Assembly (NCBI RefSeq): GCF_004340905.1
Contig: NZ_SLXD01000005.1
Coordinates: 1-64,000, forward strand
Source: Rubrivivax gelatinosus
GTDB lineage: Bacteria; Pseudomonadota; Gammaproteobacteria; Burkholderiales; Burkholderiaceae_C
Length of the DNA: 64,000 nt
Direction: 5' to 3'
The translations under genes were made by a program, and so were the position numbers. The notes under the pieces are model-generated. The model ran no database searches and was not told the origin of the DNA. It saw nothing but the letters and a program-made list of their open reading frames with translations. Below, piece by piece: positions 36,045 through 44,856 of the stretch (its first letter is position 1; every line of letters begins with the position of its first letter).

Positions 36045-37268
36045 ATGAACGTGTCCGAGCTGCAGGCCGAGTTGCGCCACTTCGCCGCCGAGCGCGACTG
36101 GCAGCCGTTCCACACGCCGAAGAACCTGAGCACCGCGCTGATGGTGGAGGCGGCGGAGCTGGCCGAGATCTTCCAGTGGATGACGCCCGAGCAATCGGCC
36201 CGCGCCCACGAGGACCCCGCCGTCAAGCAACGCATCGGCGAGGAGGTGGCCGACGTGCTGCTGTACCTGCTGCAGCTGGCCCACCACAGCCGCATCGACA
36301 TCGCGCAGGCGGTGAAGGACAAGCTGGCGCTGAATGCGGCGAAGTACCCGCCCCTGCACACGATCGCGCGCATCCCGCCGGCACGGGCCGCGGCGCCCGG
36401 GCCGCACGTGCTGGTGGACTACGAGAACGTCCAGCCGACCGAAGGCGAGCTTCGGGAACTGGTGCCGGGCGCCGGCCAGGTCTGGGTCTTCCACGGGCCC
36501 CATCAGCACGAGGTCGAGCGCCGCTTCGCGTCCTTCGGCACGAACGCGACCGCGGTGCCGATCAGCCGGCCCGGCAAGAACGCGCTGGACTTCCACCTGT
36601 CGTTCTACCTGGGCTACATCGCGTCGCGAAACCCCGGCTCGCCGATCGTCGTGGTGGCCAACGACAAGGGCTACGAGCCGATGATCGAGCACGCGCGGGG
36701 CATGGGCTTCGCGGTGCAGCGGCTGGCGCATGGCCAGGTCAAGCCGGCGGTGGCGAACGCGGAGGCACCAAGCCCCGCAGCCAAGCCCGTAGCGAAGAGC
36801 GCACCCGCGAAGAAGGCAGCGGCCAAGAAGGTGCCGGTGAAGAAAGCAGCAGCCAAGAAGGCCGCTGCAAAGAAGGCTCCGGCCAAGAAAGTAGCGGCGA
36901 AGAAGGCCACGGCCGCGAAGAAGACCGCTGTCGCAACGGCGAGCGGAACGCCAGCGACTCAGAAGGCCGATTTGCCCGTCGGGGCGGAGTCAGCCAAGCA
37001 GGCCGGCGTTCCAGATACGACGACGAAGCCCGCGAAGGCGGCGAGCAGCGCCCTGCAGACGATGGAAAGGCTGTCCAACAGCCTGCGCAAGATGGGCGAC
37101 AAACGGCCCACCAAGCTACCGTCGCTTCGGCGGTCGCTGAAGTCATTCCTGGGGATCGACGCGACTGACGATGCGGTCAGTGCGGCGTTGAACGGTTTGG
37201 TGGCGGCCGGAGTGGTGCAGGTCGATGACGGTGGTCGCGCGTCGTATCCAAGCTTCGGCGGCACGTGA
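36045..37268 (+). CDS. fusion of MazG-like pyrophosphohydrolase, PIN-like nuclease domain and histone-H1-like tail
   Basis: 407 residues. About 1-105: MazG-like NTP pyrophosphohydrolase (LMVEAAELAEIFQW and EEVADVLLYLLQLA give the metal-binding E..E and E..D pairs). About 122-225: PIN-like domain (HVLVDYENVQP, VVVANDKGYEPMIEHA). About 240-310: repeated AAKK(A/V)PAKK units as in histone H1. About 345-405: helical C-terminus with a winged-helix look (LKSFLGIDATDDAVSAALNGLV). The tail should hold the protein on nucleic acid. Nucleotide clean-up plus RNA cutting would fit defence or stress, but this is inference. Confidence 0.85.
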   Translation: MNVSELQAELRHFAAERDWQPFHTPKNLSTALMVEAAELAEIFQWMTPEQSARAHEDPAVKQRIGEEVADVLLYLLQLAHHSRIDIAQAVKDKLALNAAKYPPLHTIARIPPARAAAPGPHVLVDYENVQPTEGELRELVPGAGQVWVFHGPHQHEVERRFASFGTNATAVPISRPGKNALDFHLSFYLGYIASRNPGSPIVVVANDKGYEPMIEHARGMGFAVQRLAHGQVKPAVANAEAPSPAAKPVAKSAPAKKAAAKKVPVKKAAAKKAAAKKAPAKKVAAKKATAAKKTAVATASGTPATQKADLPVGAESAKQAGVPDTTTKPAKAASSALQTMERLSNSLRKMGDKRPTKLPSLRRSLKSFLGIDATDDAVSAALNGLVAAGVVQVDDGGRASYPSFGGT

Positions 37269-37553
37269 GGTGGCCGCGTGGTGCGCGACGCGTCGAACCC
37301 TGCGGCTTCACCGGCTTGGTCGGCACAGAACGGCGGCTGTGCAGCGGCTGCTGCCCGTCGATCCGAGCAGGCGAACTCACGCCGACTGGCACCAAGCAGA
37401 CATTCCGCACAGTGGCCGTGCGCCCAGTCAAGGTGAGCTAACCTAGCGTAGCGACGCGAGCAAAGTCGGCGCTGGTCGCAGCTTCAAGAACAGTGCAGAA
37501 CAGCTCCGCGCACCACACTAGCGATGCAACGTCCTTGTCGTTTCATATGACGC

Positions 37554-40133
37554 CTAGCCCAGAGCCTTCTTGCTCCTGTTTTCGAAGTCGTCGCGCCATG
37601 CCTTGAGCGCTTCAATGTCTGCACGTAGCTCGGGCTCGTCGGGGATGAAGGCCGGAACCTCCATCGACTGACTGTGCTCATAGAAGGAGTACTTGGTCAT
37701 CAAGCCGTCGATCTTCGCGCAGTCGGCAGGTTCAATTGCAGACAACGCGGATAGTCGGTTCTCCGTCGTCACACTCCGTCGATGCCTCTTGACGACCTCG
37801 TTGAGTAAGTCGTCTTCGACCGTTCGCTCAAGCAGTTTTCGGAAGTCGCTGCAGATGCCTTGCGCCAGGGCCCGATAGGCTTCGCTACCTCCACCGTCTC
37901 CGGCCTTTTTGGCGGCTTGAAGGCGAGTGAGCAGCAGGTTGTTTGCCTTGTCTGTCCGGAGTGTCCACACAGTCTCGGGCACGGGAAGGCCCGCGGAACC
38001 CGAATAGGCCTCGATACATCGCTGAACCAGGTGGTCCTTCTTCCATTGTTCGCCGTTCTTCTTGGCCACATCCTCCATTGCGCCATACAGCGACAGCCTG
38101 TGAGTGAATACTAGGACCTGGCGGGTCTTGGCGAGCTCTGCCAGTCGCTTGGCCACCGCCCACTCGAAGTCGTGGTCGAGGGACGAGATGGGATCGTCGA
38201 AGATAAATGGCGCGACGTGAGGTTTGGCGGTGACGTCTGCCAGGAAAGCTGCAAGGGCGACGATGCGCCGCTCGCCTTCGCTGAGCACTCCAACGGGGTC
38301 GTCGCCGCGCTTCGCACCTGTGAGCTTGAGCTGGTGCATGGCCTTGCCGCGCTCAATGCGGGTCTTAACGATGCTCACACGTACTCGCCTCGCACCAAGG
38401 GCTTCCAGTTCGGCGTTGAACCGGTTGACGTAGGCTTCGGTGATGATCTTCTCGGTCACCTCACCAGCCTTCATCGAGACCTTGCGCGAGCTGGCGAAAC
38501 CCTTCCAGGTCTCGAAGTCCTGCCAGGACTTCAGCCGCTCGACCTCTTTGATGACGGCCGCCTTCTGCTGGTAGATCCACTTCTGAGCCTCTAGCGCGAG
38601 CTTCTCCCTGGCAGCTTTCGCGCGGTCGAACTCTCTGGCGTCTTTGTCGAGTTGGATCGCTTCCTCGTCAAGGCCCTTTGCTCGAGCCTGCAGCTTGGCT
38701 GCGAGAGGCGCCACGTCCGGAGCCGCCACTGCCGCCCCATTCGCCTCCTTCGCCACAAGTGCTGCATGGGTCGAGCGTGTGGGGACCCAGAACGCCTTCA
38801 GTTCATCCAGCCACGCAGCTTCGTCCAGCCCGGCAGCAGCGCACTGCGTCGTGAGCTGCTCGTCGGTCGGTGGTACTGGCAAAGCTGTGATCGCGTCGGC
38901 ATGAGCTTTCTCAGCCGCCTTGGCTTCAGCTTCAAGCTTGCTTCCAACGAACTGCTCGAAGTCTTGAAGTCGCTGCTGTGCATCGGGCTGAAGCTCTTGG
39001 TGGCAAAGCAAGCAACGCGCCTTGTCGGTCACTGGGAACTGCTTCTGCGGGTACGCCGTCCGGGAGTACTCCCGCGCGGCGTCCCACATTGCACGCCAGG
39101 TTGCCTGTCCGACTCCGTCTAGAAGCGCGGAGCTGACTGTCGCTGCCTCAGAAGCGATTCGACGCTTGTCCTTTGCCGCCGTATGGAGCGTGCGGATGCT
39201 CTGGACGCCTGCAGATCCCAAGGCAATAGCTCCCTGGCCGAGAGCGGCGATGATCTTCTCGAGTTGAGCCTTTTTGGCCCTGCGTTGGGTAGCGCCCGCC
39301 GCGGGGTCGGCAACCTTGAGCCTATCGCCCAGGTCCTGGAGCGTCTTGGCCTGAGCCTCCGTCCAGCTTGTGAGCTGGTCGATATCCGCCTGCGTCATCG
39401 TGTGCCGCAGCTTCGTGTACTGACCTGCGGGAACCGTCCCCGCGTACTCCTGAGGAACTGCCGGCAGCGCACTGACCAACTTCTCTTGCTGCGTCTGCAG
39501 CTTTGCCTTAATGCCGTCGCACGCAGCTGCCAGTTGCTCGAACATCAGCACCAGAGGCGGCACGTAGCCAGCCGAGCTCTCCTTGGTGAGGTAGTGCACC
39601 GCTTCGTCGCTGTCAAAGATGTCGACGGCCCGCAAGGCTGGGACGGCATCACTGTCAGCAAGCCACACCAGAGATGCCGGGCTAGCTCCCTGCCCGTAGT
39701 CAATCTTGCACTGGCGGATCTTTGGCGGGTCTCCGAAGACGTTGGCCTTCAGTGCCGCGGCCCGCGGCTTGCCGCTCGCGCGCTTGAGTATTCGGGTGTA
39801 GCCGGACTTGCCAGAGCCGTTGTGGCCGTAGACGACCACAAGATTGCCCTTGCCGAAGTCCAACGGAGACTTGGGCGAGAGGTTCTCAATCCCTTCAACC
39901 TCGGAAATACCGAAGAGCCGAAGCTCGCCCGACGCGACGGGGGCCTGGGTTAGCGATGTAAAGGCACGGTGCTTCGTCACCTTGCGCCCGTCCTCAGTCT
40001 TAATCAGTTCCGCGGTCGCCTTCAAGTCCTCTTCGTGGAGCTGGCCGGAACTCAGCAGCCGGTCTGCTGCCTCCTGAAGCCAATTTTGCTGACTGAGCAG
40101 CCAAGCCTTCGTGTCCTCGTGAACAGTGCTCAT
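37554..40133 (-). CDS. AAA_13 / PrrC-RloC-type ATPase with zinc-hook CxxC
   Basis: 859 residues. Walker A GHNGSGKS at 103-110, ABC signature LSEGERR at 617-623 and Walker B FIFDDPISSLD from 643, separated by a long coiled coil that contains C374-x-x-C377 (ARCLLCHQE), like a zinc hook. The C-terminal 180 residues follow the ATPase head (THRLSLYGAMEDV) and include R765-x3-E769 and H820. RloC and PrrC use an Arg-x3-Glu plus His set to cut tRNA anticodon loops, so an anticodon nuclease is possible but unproven. The gene is less GC-rich than the core genes and sits beside the defence genes. Confidence 0.8.
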   Translation of the reverse strand: MSTVHEDTKAWLLSQQNWLQEAADRLLSSGQLHEEDLKATAELIKTEDGRKVTKHRAFTSLTQAPVASGELRLFGISEVEGIENLSPKSPLDFGKGNLVVVYGHNGSGKSGYTRILKRASGKPRAAALKANVFGDPPKIRQCKIDYGQGASPASLVWLADSDAVPALRAVDIFDSDEAVHYLTKESSAGYVPPLVLMFEQLAAACDGIKAKLQTQQEKLVSALPAVPQEYAGTVPAGQYTKLRHTMTQADIDQLTSWTEAQAKTLQDLGDRLKVADPAAGATQRRAKKAQLEKIIAALGQGAIALGSAGVQSIRTLHTAAKDKRRIASEAATVSSALLDGVGQATWRAMWDAAREYSRTAYPQKQFPVTDKARCLLCHQELQPDAQQRLQDFEQFVGSKLEAEAKAAEKAHADAITALPVPPTDEQLTTQCAAAGLDEAAWLDELKAFWVPTRSTHAALVAKEANGAAVAAPDVAPLAAKLQARAKGLDEEAIQLDKDAREFDRAKAAREKLALEAQKWIYQQKAAVIKEVERLKSWQDFETWKGFASSRKVSMKAGEVTEKIITEAYVNRFNAELEALGARRVRVSIVKTRIERGKAMHQLKLTGAKRGDDPVGVLSEGERRIVALAAFLADVTAKPHVAPFIFDDPISSLDHDFEWAVAKRLAELAKTRQVLVFTHRLSLYGAMEDVAKKNGEQWKKDHLVQRCIEAYSGSAGLPVPETVWTLRTDKANNLLLTRLQAAKKAGDGGGSEAYRALAQGICSDFRKLLERTVEDDLLNEVVKRHRRSVTTENRLSALSAIEPADCAKIDGLMTKYSFYEHSQSMEVPAFIPDEPELRADIEALKAWRDDFENRSKKALG

Positions 40134-40870
40134 TGTGGTCTACCTAGGTGAGGCACCTACTATTCATGTTAGCCGGCGCCACCGATGCGGCGTCAAGGAT
40201 GTGTGGTGCCTTCTTTACGACGCGCATCGAAAATGCGCAGAGCGAGCCTGCATGAACCGCACGTCACCAGGGGCGGCGGCCAGAGTCAAGAATGCTCTTC
40301 CATCGCGGTAAACCCGGGGCTGGGCAACATCAAGACCGTGCTGGCCGTCAAGTACCGCTACCGCCTTCCTCGACGCTGGTCGTCAGCACTTTCTCGGCGT
40401 GCTGAAGAAAGGCTGTAGTGATCCTGTCTGCCATGGCGGAATGGTACTTGCGCGTCGAGCTGCTGCTGCGCAGCGAACGACCGATTCCCGATCAAGCTGT
40501 CGCTAGTCACGCAAGGCTCGACCGACCGCCCCCAGTCTAGAGCGCCCACTCGTCGGACGGCTGCTGTGCAGCGGGTGCGGTCCCCGACGCCCCGCCGGTG
40601 CCGTCCGCTTGCGGCTGCTTACCGGTTGCCGGGCTCGTCGGTCGATGCACGCCAGATCAGTTGCCGGAAGGTGCGCCGTTGGCGCAACGCAATCACGGCT
40701 CCCGTGCCCCCAAGCGCGCCAACCGCTCGCCGGCCGTCCGGCGTCGAAAAGATCTTGACCACCCGAACGAGGGGGCGCCTGATGCCTTCAGCAGCTGCTT
40801 TTCGCAAAGCTTGCGTTGATAAGCGGCGTAAGCTTATTGACAACAAACTTTTATTGCCCCCGCTCCATCG
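40134..40870. other. 737-nt region without intact gene
   Basis: The only recognisable coding trace is a possible transposase remnant near 40305-40390. The longer frames here on both strands show no conserved motif and R/P/S-rich composition typical of shadow frames. The last 70 nt (40800-40870) become A+T-rich (aagcttattgacaacaaactttt), marking the promoter region of the Abi gene and the step into low-GC DNA. Confidence 0.45.
40305..40390 (+). pseudogene. possible remnant of an IS1595-type transposase C-terminus
   Basis: One frame reads NPGLGNIKTVLAVKYRY. The segment GNIKT.LA..Y resembles the C-terminal GN(I/L)K..L.GTY motif of IS1595-family transposases. Only about 20 residues can be compared, and no inverted repeats or further transposase sequence were found. 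Confidence 0.25.
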
Positions 40871-41680
40871 ATGCGACGTCTCATCCCCGCAGCGGTGTTG
40901 GCCGTTGTAGCCGAAATCACGTCTAGCCGGGAGACCCACGCGTCTCTTGACAACTTGTTCAGCTACGCCGGCGCGCCAGGCGAACCACCTGAAGGAAGTA
41001 AGGCTGTGAAGGCGCAAGCGTGGCTGCGACTCACGAACAAGGATGAAACAGTCGACCCGCTTGCTGTTCTAGGGAAGCTCCTCGAGGTTTACATGGAGGA
41101 GCCGCTAGATCCCAACAGTACTTGGGACGTCCAAAAGCTCGAGAGTCGTCAAAGAATACAAAGGGTCTTGGCGCAGTGCCAGCTCCGGTACGTCGATGGA
41201 GGCAGGGTTACCGGTGCGCTTGCTGCGCCCTCAAGAACGCTCGAGGAGTTTATTCGCGATCGAGATATAGCATCGGTAGATGATGAGTTCTCGCGTGCTC
41301 TAATAAACGTCGAAACAAACCCGCGTGAGGCTGTTTCTGCGGCCAGCAATATCCTTGAGTCGATATGCAAAGTTTATATCGCAGAAGAGAATATCGAGGC
41401 ACCCGCCAAGCTCGACCTCAAGCCAGTTTGGTCCGTTGTCCGGAAGCACCTTGGCTTCGATCCGGGTTCTCTGGAAGACCAAGACCTCCAGCAGATTCTC
41501 AGCGGCATAATCTCCGTCGTGGACGGAATTGGGGCCCTTCGCACACATGCCAGCTCGGCGCACGGCGCAGGCAAGAAGAGCTACAGGTTAGAGCCACGGC
41601 ACGCACGACTTGCAGTGCATAGTGCGCACACAGTCGCTCTTTTCATTCTTGAATCGTGGCAGCGAAAGCGGGCCACCTAA
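40871..41680 (+). CDS. abortive infection protein (Abi_C domain)
   Basis: 269 residues. The C-terminal half matches the Abi_C pattern: a helix with NILESICKVYI, then ILSGIISVVDGIGALRTHASSAHG and a closing helix ARLAVHSAHTVALFILESW. The N-terminal half (VVAEITSSRETHASLDNLF) is helical without known catalytic motif. Abi_C proteins occur in phage-exclusion loci, and the conserved R-T-H...S.AHG may be the functional centre. It stands 130 nt before the Thoeris genes on the same strand, in visibly A+T-richer DNA. A promoter is likely in 40805-40860. Confidence 0.75.
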   Translation: MRRLIPAAVLAVVAEITSSRETHASLDNLFSYAGAPGEPPEGSKAVKAQAWLRLTNKDETVDPLAVLGKLLEVYMEEPLDPNSTWDVQKLESRQRIQRVLAQCQLRYVDGGRVTGALAAPSRTLEEFIRDRDIASVDDEFSRALINVETNPREAVSAASNILESICKVYIAEENIEAPAKLDLKPVWSVVRKHLGFDPGSLEDQDLQQILSGIISVVDGIGALRTHASSAHGAGKKSYRLEPRHARLAVHSAHTVALFILESWQRKRAT

Positions 41681-41810
41681 CCAAGTCCTTACGGAATAAT
41701 CAGCGATCGTTCGCATCCGGAACGGCTTCCTGGATCGCCGAGTATCCGAGCCGCTCATTTGCGGTGGAATCGACTTCGGATTTCGTTTTGCATCTCCCCG
41801 TTCTGAATTC

Positions 41811-43241
41811 ATGCGCTTGACCCCTGATCGAGAAATCGAGGCCTTCATAAAGGCATATGTACATGACCTCCAAAGTGACAGTGCTGCCATCTTTGCTGGG
41901 GCAGGAATGTCTAGAACCGTCGGTTATGTCGACTGGCGGGAACTCCTTGCTGACATAGCGCAGGAACTGGGCCTAGACATTAAACTCGAGCACGACCTCA
42001 TTGCCGTCGCGCAGTATCACGTCAATCAGCGAGGCGGTAATTCCGATGGTGTGGCCAAGAAGATCCTCCAGGAGTTCAGCGAGCAGGCCGAACCTTCGGA
42101 GGTGCACCAACTAATAGCCCGCCTGCCCATCGGCACGTACTGGACGACTAACTACGACACGTTGATAGAGGAGGCGCTGCGCGCGGCGTTCCGCGTCGCC
42201 GACGTAAAGCACAAGATCGAGCAGCTAACGAGCACGAGGCCGAAGCGGGACGCCGTTGTCTACAAGATGCACGGCGACGTATCGGATCCGCATTCCGCCG
42301 TGCTCTATAAGGCGCAGTACGAGCGCTACCACGTTGAGCGCGCACCATTCGTTACGGCGCTTCTTGGTGATCTCGTATCAAAGACGTTTCTATTTATCGG
42401 ATTCAGCTTTAGCGACCCAAATCTGGATTACGTACTGAGTCGTCTCCACGTCTACGGCGCAACTAAACGTACGCACTACTGCATCATGAAAGCAGCTGTT
42501 GCCGCAGATCCAGAAGACCAGCCTCTGGAGGAGCGCCGACAAGAACTTCGTGTCAACGACTTGAAGCGCTTCGGGATACAAACTTTGTTAGTGGCCGATT
42601 ACGATGATATCCCCCGAATCCTGAAGCTGATCGAGAGCAGATTCAGGAAAAAGACGGTGTTCTTCTCGGGAAGCGCCGAAGAGTACGGCACTTGGGATCG
42701 GCCAACTGCCCTCACGTTTGTGCACAACCTGTCAATGGAATGTGTCAAGCTAAACTGCAGGGTGGTCAACGGATTCGGCTGGGGTGTCGGTAGTGCCGTA
42801 ATAAATGGCGCCCTTGAGGCGATCTACGGAAGCCCGCAAAAATTTTCCGAAGACCAACTCGTCGTGCGGCCATTTCCACAGCATGGCGAGAATCTAAAGA
42901 TATTGTGGGAGCAATATCGCCAGCGAATGATTTCGCTTGCGGGTGTCGCTATATTTGTCTTTGGCAACAAGCTTGACGACGCCCGCAACCTCGTTCCAGC
43001 CAACGGGGTTCGTCGAGAATTTGAAATCGCAGTGGCTAATGGTCTCGTCCCTGTTCCGGTTGGTGCCACAGGCTATGTGGCGGAGGAATTATGGAGTGAG
43101 GTCCTTAAAGATCCAGCCAAATATTACTCGGGCTTCGAGGCCTGGATCGTGCCTATCATCAAGGAACTCGGGCGGAAAGACCTCGAGCCGCATGTCCTGA
43201 TGAAGCACGTCCTCGAGATTGTGCAAAAACTGAGCAAATGA
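41811..43241 (+). CDS. thsA: Thoeris defence NADase ThsA (SIR2-SLOG)
   Basis: 476 residues, the same length as Bacillus cereus ThsA. N-terminal SIR2 domain 1-280: NAD-binding AAIFAGAGMSR, catalytic N114 (WTTNYDTLIE) and H154 (VYKMHGDVS), matching N112/H152 of the Bacillus enzyme, and FIGFSFSDPNLDYVL. C-terminal SLOG domain about 285-476 (KTVFFSGSAEEYG, GFGWGVGSAVINGALE, VAIFVFGNK, PVPVGATGYVAEELW), which senses the cyclic-ADP-ribose-type signal made by the TIR partner. On activation it depletes NAD+ and stops phage growth. Confidence 0.93.
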   Translation: MRLTPDREIEAFIKAYVHDLQSDSAAIFAGAGMSRTVGYVDWRELLADIAQELGLDIKLEHDLIAVAQYHVNQRGGNSDGVAKKILQEFSEQAEPSEVHQLIARLPIGTYWTTNYDTLIEEALRAAFRVADVKHKIEQLTSTRPKRDAVVYKMHGDVSDPHSAVLYKAQYERYHVERAPFVTALLGDLVSKTFLFIGFSFSDPNLDYVLSRLHVYGATKRTHYCIMKAAVAADPEDQPLEERRQELRVNDLKRFGIQTLLVADYDDIPRILKLIESRFRKKTVFFSGSAEEYGTWDRPTALTFVHNLSMECVKLNCRVVNGFGWGVGSAVINGALEAIYGSPQKFSEDQLVVRPFPQHGENLKILWEQYRQRMISLAGVAIFVFGNKLDDARNLVPANGVRREFEIAVANGLVPVPVGATGYVAEELWSEVLKDPAKYYSGFEAWIVPIIKELGRKDLEPHVLMKHVLEIVQKLSK

Positions 43242-43347
43242 GCGCAAGGCGCATTTTGCATTGATCCGCGACGCTGCTGAAACCGTTGCACAGGAAGCAT
43301 TTGCGGATACGGCTTAAGTTCCGATTTGACAAACAGCGGCGGCCCTA

Positions 43348-43836
43348 ATGAATATTAATCAGGCGACACTGCGGAGCGCAGGAAGTTCGATCGTCCCTCA
43401 GCGGCATTCGGCTCCGATTCAGAGGACGGCATTTCTATGTCACAGCCATCATGACCGTTCTCTAGCCTTGGGACTGCAGACCGTCCTTAAGCAGCATGGG
43501 ATGGAGCTCTACATAGATTGGCAGGATAGCACCATGCCGGACAAACCATCGGCGGAGACGGCTAAGAGGCTACGCGCTCGAATCCAGGAATGTTACTGGT
43601 TCCTCTTTCTGGCAACCCAACAGTCCATGATGTCACGCTGGTGCCCTTGGGAGCTGGGACATGCGGACGGCACTAAGTTGAATGAACGAATTCTAGTCGT
43701 CCCCACAAATGACGATAGAGGATCGTACGGATCCGAGTACATCGACCTTTACCGTCGCGTGGAATTCGCGAACGACGGCCGCTTGGCCGCGTTCTATCCT
43801 CGCCAATCTAGTGGCCAGTACGTTAACTCACTTTAA
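43348..43836 (+). CDS. TIR-domain protein, first Thoeris partner
   Basis: 162 residues. A short N-terminal extension of 27 residues is followed by a TIR domain: TAFLCHSHHDRSLALGLQTVLKQHG, LYIDWQDSTMP and the catalytic-type acid E102 in SRWCPWELGHAD. This is a different TIR subtype from the following ThsB (TIR_2-like, as found in enzymes that process NAD+). The gene is 106 nt after thsA and 5 nt before thsB. It probably acts as an alternative or second signal-producing sensor. Confidence 0.85.
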   Translation: MNINQATLRSAGSSIVPQRHSAPIQRTAFLCHSHHDRSLALGLQTVLKQHGMELYIDWQDSTMPDKPSAETAKRLRARIQECYWFLFLATQQSMMSRWCPWELGHADGTKLNERILVVPTNDDRGSYGSEYIDLYRRVEFANDGRLAAFYPRQSSGQYVNSL

Positions 43837-43841
43837 CCGCC

Positions 43842-44441
43842 ATGGCTCGAAGGACGTTCTTTAGCTTTCACTATAAGCCGGATGTTCAGCGCGCGCAGGT
43901 TGTGCGCAAATCACAATTCTTCAAAGAGAATGGTGACGCTGGATTTTATGACGCGTCTGCGTTCGAAAGAGCAAAGAATGAGAACGCAGCTGCTCTTAGG
44001 CGCTTCCTGCGCGAGGAGATACAAGGCACCAGCGTCATTTGCGTGCTGATCGGTGCCGAAACGGCATCGCGCCGGTGGGTGCGGTTCGAGATCTCGCAGG
44101 CGCTATTCGACAATCGCGGCCTGATGGGTGTCAGGATTCACTCTATCGCCGACTTTGACGGAAATACGTCGCAGGCAGGTGACAATCCTTTCGATCTCGT
44201 TGGCGTCTACCGCAAGGATGACGTCCTTCAAGTCGTCGAGCGTAAGGCGGTTAGCGACAAGTGGACCTATACAACAGACTTCGGCAAGGAGGAAATCAAA
44301 AAGTGGCCGTACACGGCAAACCTCCCGCCGACGGGCTGCACAGCACTCAGCCGTTTCTTCTCCGTTCATAATTGGAGCAGCTCATCCCACGCGAACATTG
44401 GGCCTTGGATCGAAGCCGCGGCTAAGCAAGCAGGGTACTAA
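43842..44441 (+). CDS. thsB: Thoeris TIR-like protein ThsB (DUF1863 type)
   Basis: 199 residues. The start MARRTFFSFHYKPDVQRAQVV and the segments GFYDASAFERAKNENAAALRRFL, SVICVLIGAETASRRWVRFEI and NPFDLVGVYRKD agree with the ThsB family of Bacillus cereus. E83 (RWVRFEI) corresponds to the catalytic glutamate of ThsB (E85 in the Bacillus protein). It detects phage infection and makes the cyclic ADP-ribose isomer that activates ThsA. Last gene of the Thoeris group. Confidence 0.92.
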   Translation: MARRTFFSFHYKPDVQRAQVVRKSQFFKENGDAGFYDASAFERAKNENAAALRRFLREEIQGTSVICVLIGAETASRRWVRFEISQALFDNRGLMGVRIHSIADFDGNTSQAGDNPFDLVGVYRKDDVLQVVERKAVSDKWTYTTDFGKEEIKKWPYTANLPPTGCTALSRFFSVHNWSSSSHANIGPWIEAAAKQAGY

Positions 44442-44856
44442 GCGTCTACGCTCGGCGCGCCGCAAAAGCGCCCCTCTAGTTGGCGTCTGAGCAGATCACT
44501 TCTCTTTCACAGCAAGCGGTATCCGCCGCGCTCAGAAGAGGAGGAAGTTGACGAGGGACTCTCATGGGGACGGTGCCGCCCCGCTCCCGGTGTTAGCTTT
44601 CGCAGGGACGGCGGAGGGCCATCGGCGGCACGATAGTTTATTCAGGAGGCGAATTGCGTCCTGCTAGCGAAGCCTGTGTTCGAGGCATGGCTTCGATGTT
44701 AGGTACTCGACGTTAATCCTTGGCGCCGCGGCGCGAAGGATGACCGTCGGGTTTCGTCTTGAGCAGTCTCATCACCTCCGGCCATCGAGCGGCAGCACCC
44801 AGTCTGAAGCGGAAGCTCATTCCCTGCGCTGCACTTGCTCCTGGCTCCCAGTCGAT
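44442..44856. other. 415-nt region after the Thoeris genes
   Basis: No recognisable gene apart from a very short minus-strand frame (44713-44820). Base composition returns from A+T-rich to GC-rich inside this stretch, so the right end of the acquired defence segment probably lies here. No inverted repeat or transposase trace was seen. Confidence 0.4.
44713..44820 (-). CDS. possible 35-residue peptide downstream of the ECF sigma gene
   Basis: A complete frame MSFRFRLGAAARWPEV... ending in RRGAKD, beginning 36 nt after the sigma-factor stop on the same strand, with CAGGGA before the ATG. It is basic and has no family match I know. FecI-like sigma genes are normally followed by FecR, and this is not FecR. 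It may be chance. Confidence 0.25.
   Translation of the reverse strand: MSFRFRLGAAARWPEVMRLLKTKPDGHPSRRGAKD

Noticed and set aside
36780..36950. Tandem DNA repeat
   Set aside because: It is the coding sequence of the lysine/alanine histone-H1-like tail, not an independent repeat element.
40619..41017. A 132-codon minus-strand frame in the gap before the Abi gene
   Set aside because: No conserved motif, basic arginine-rich composition and overlap with the Abi_C coding start.
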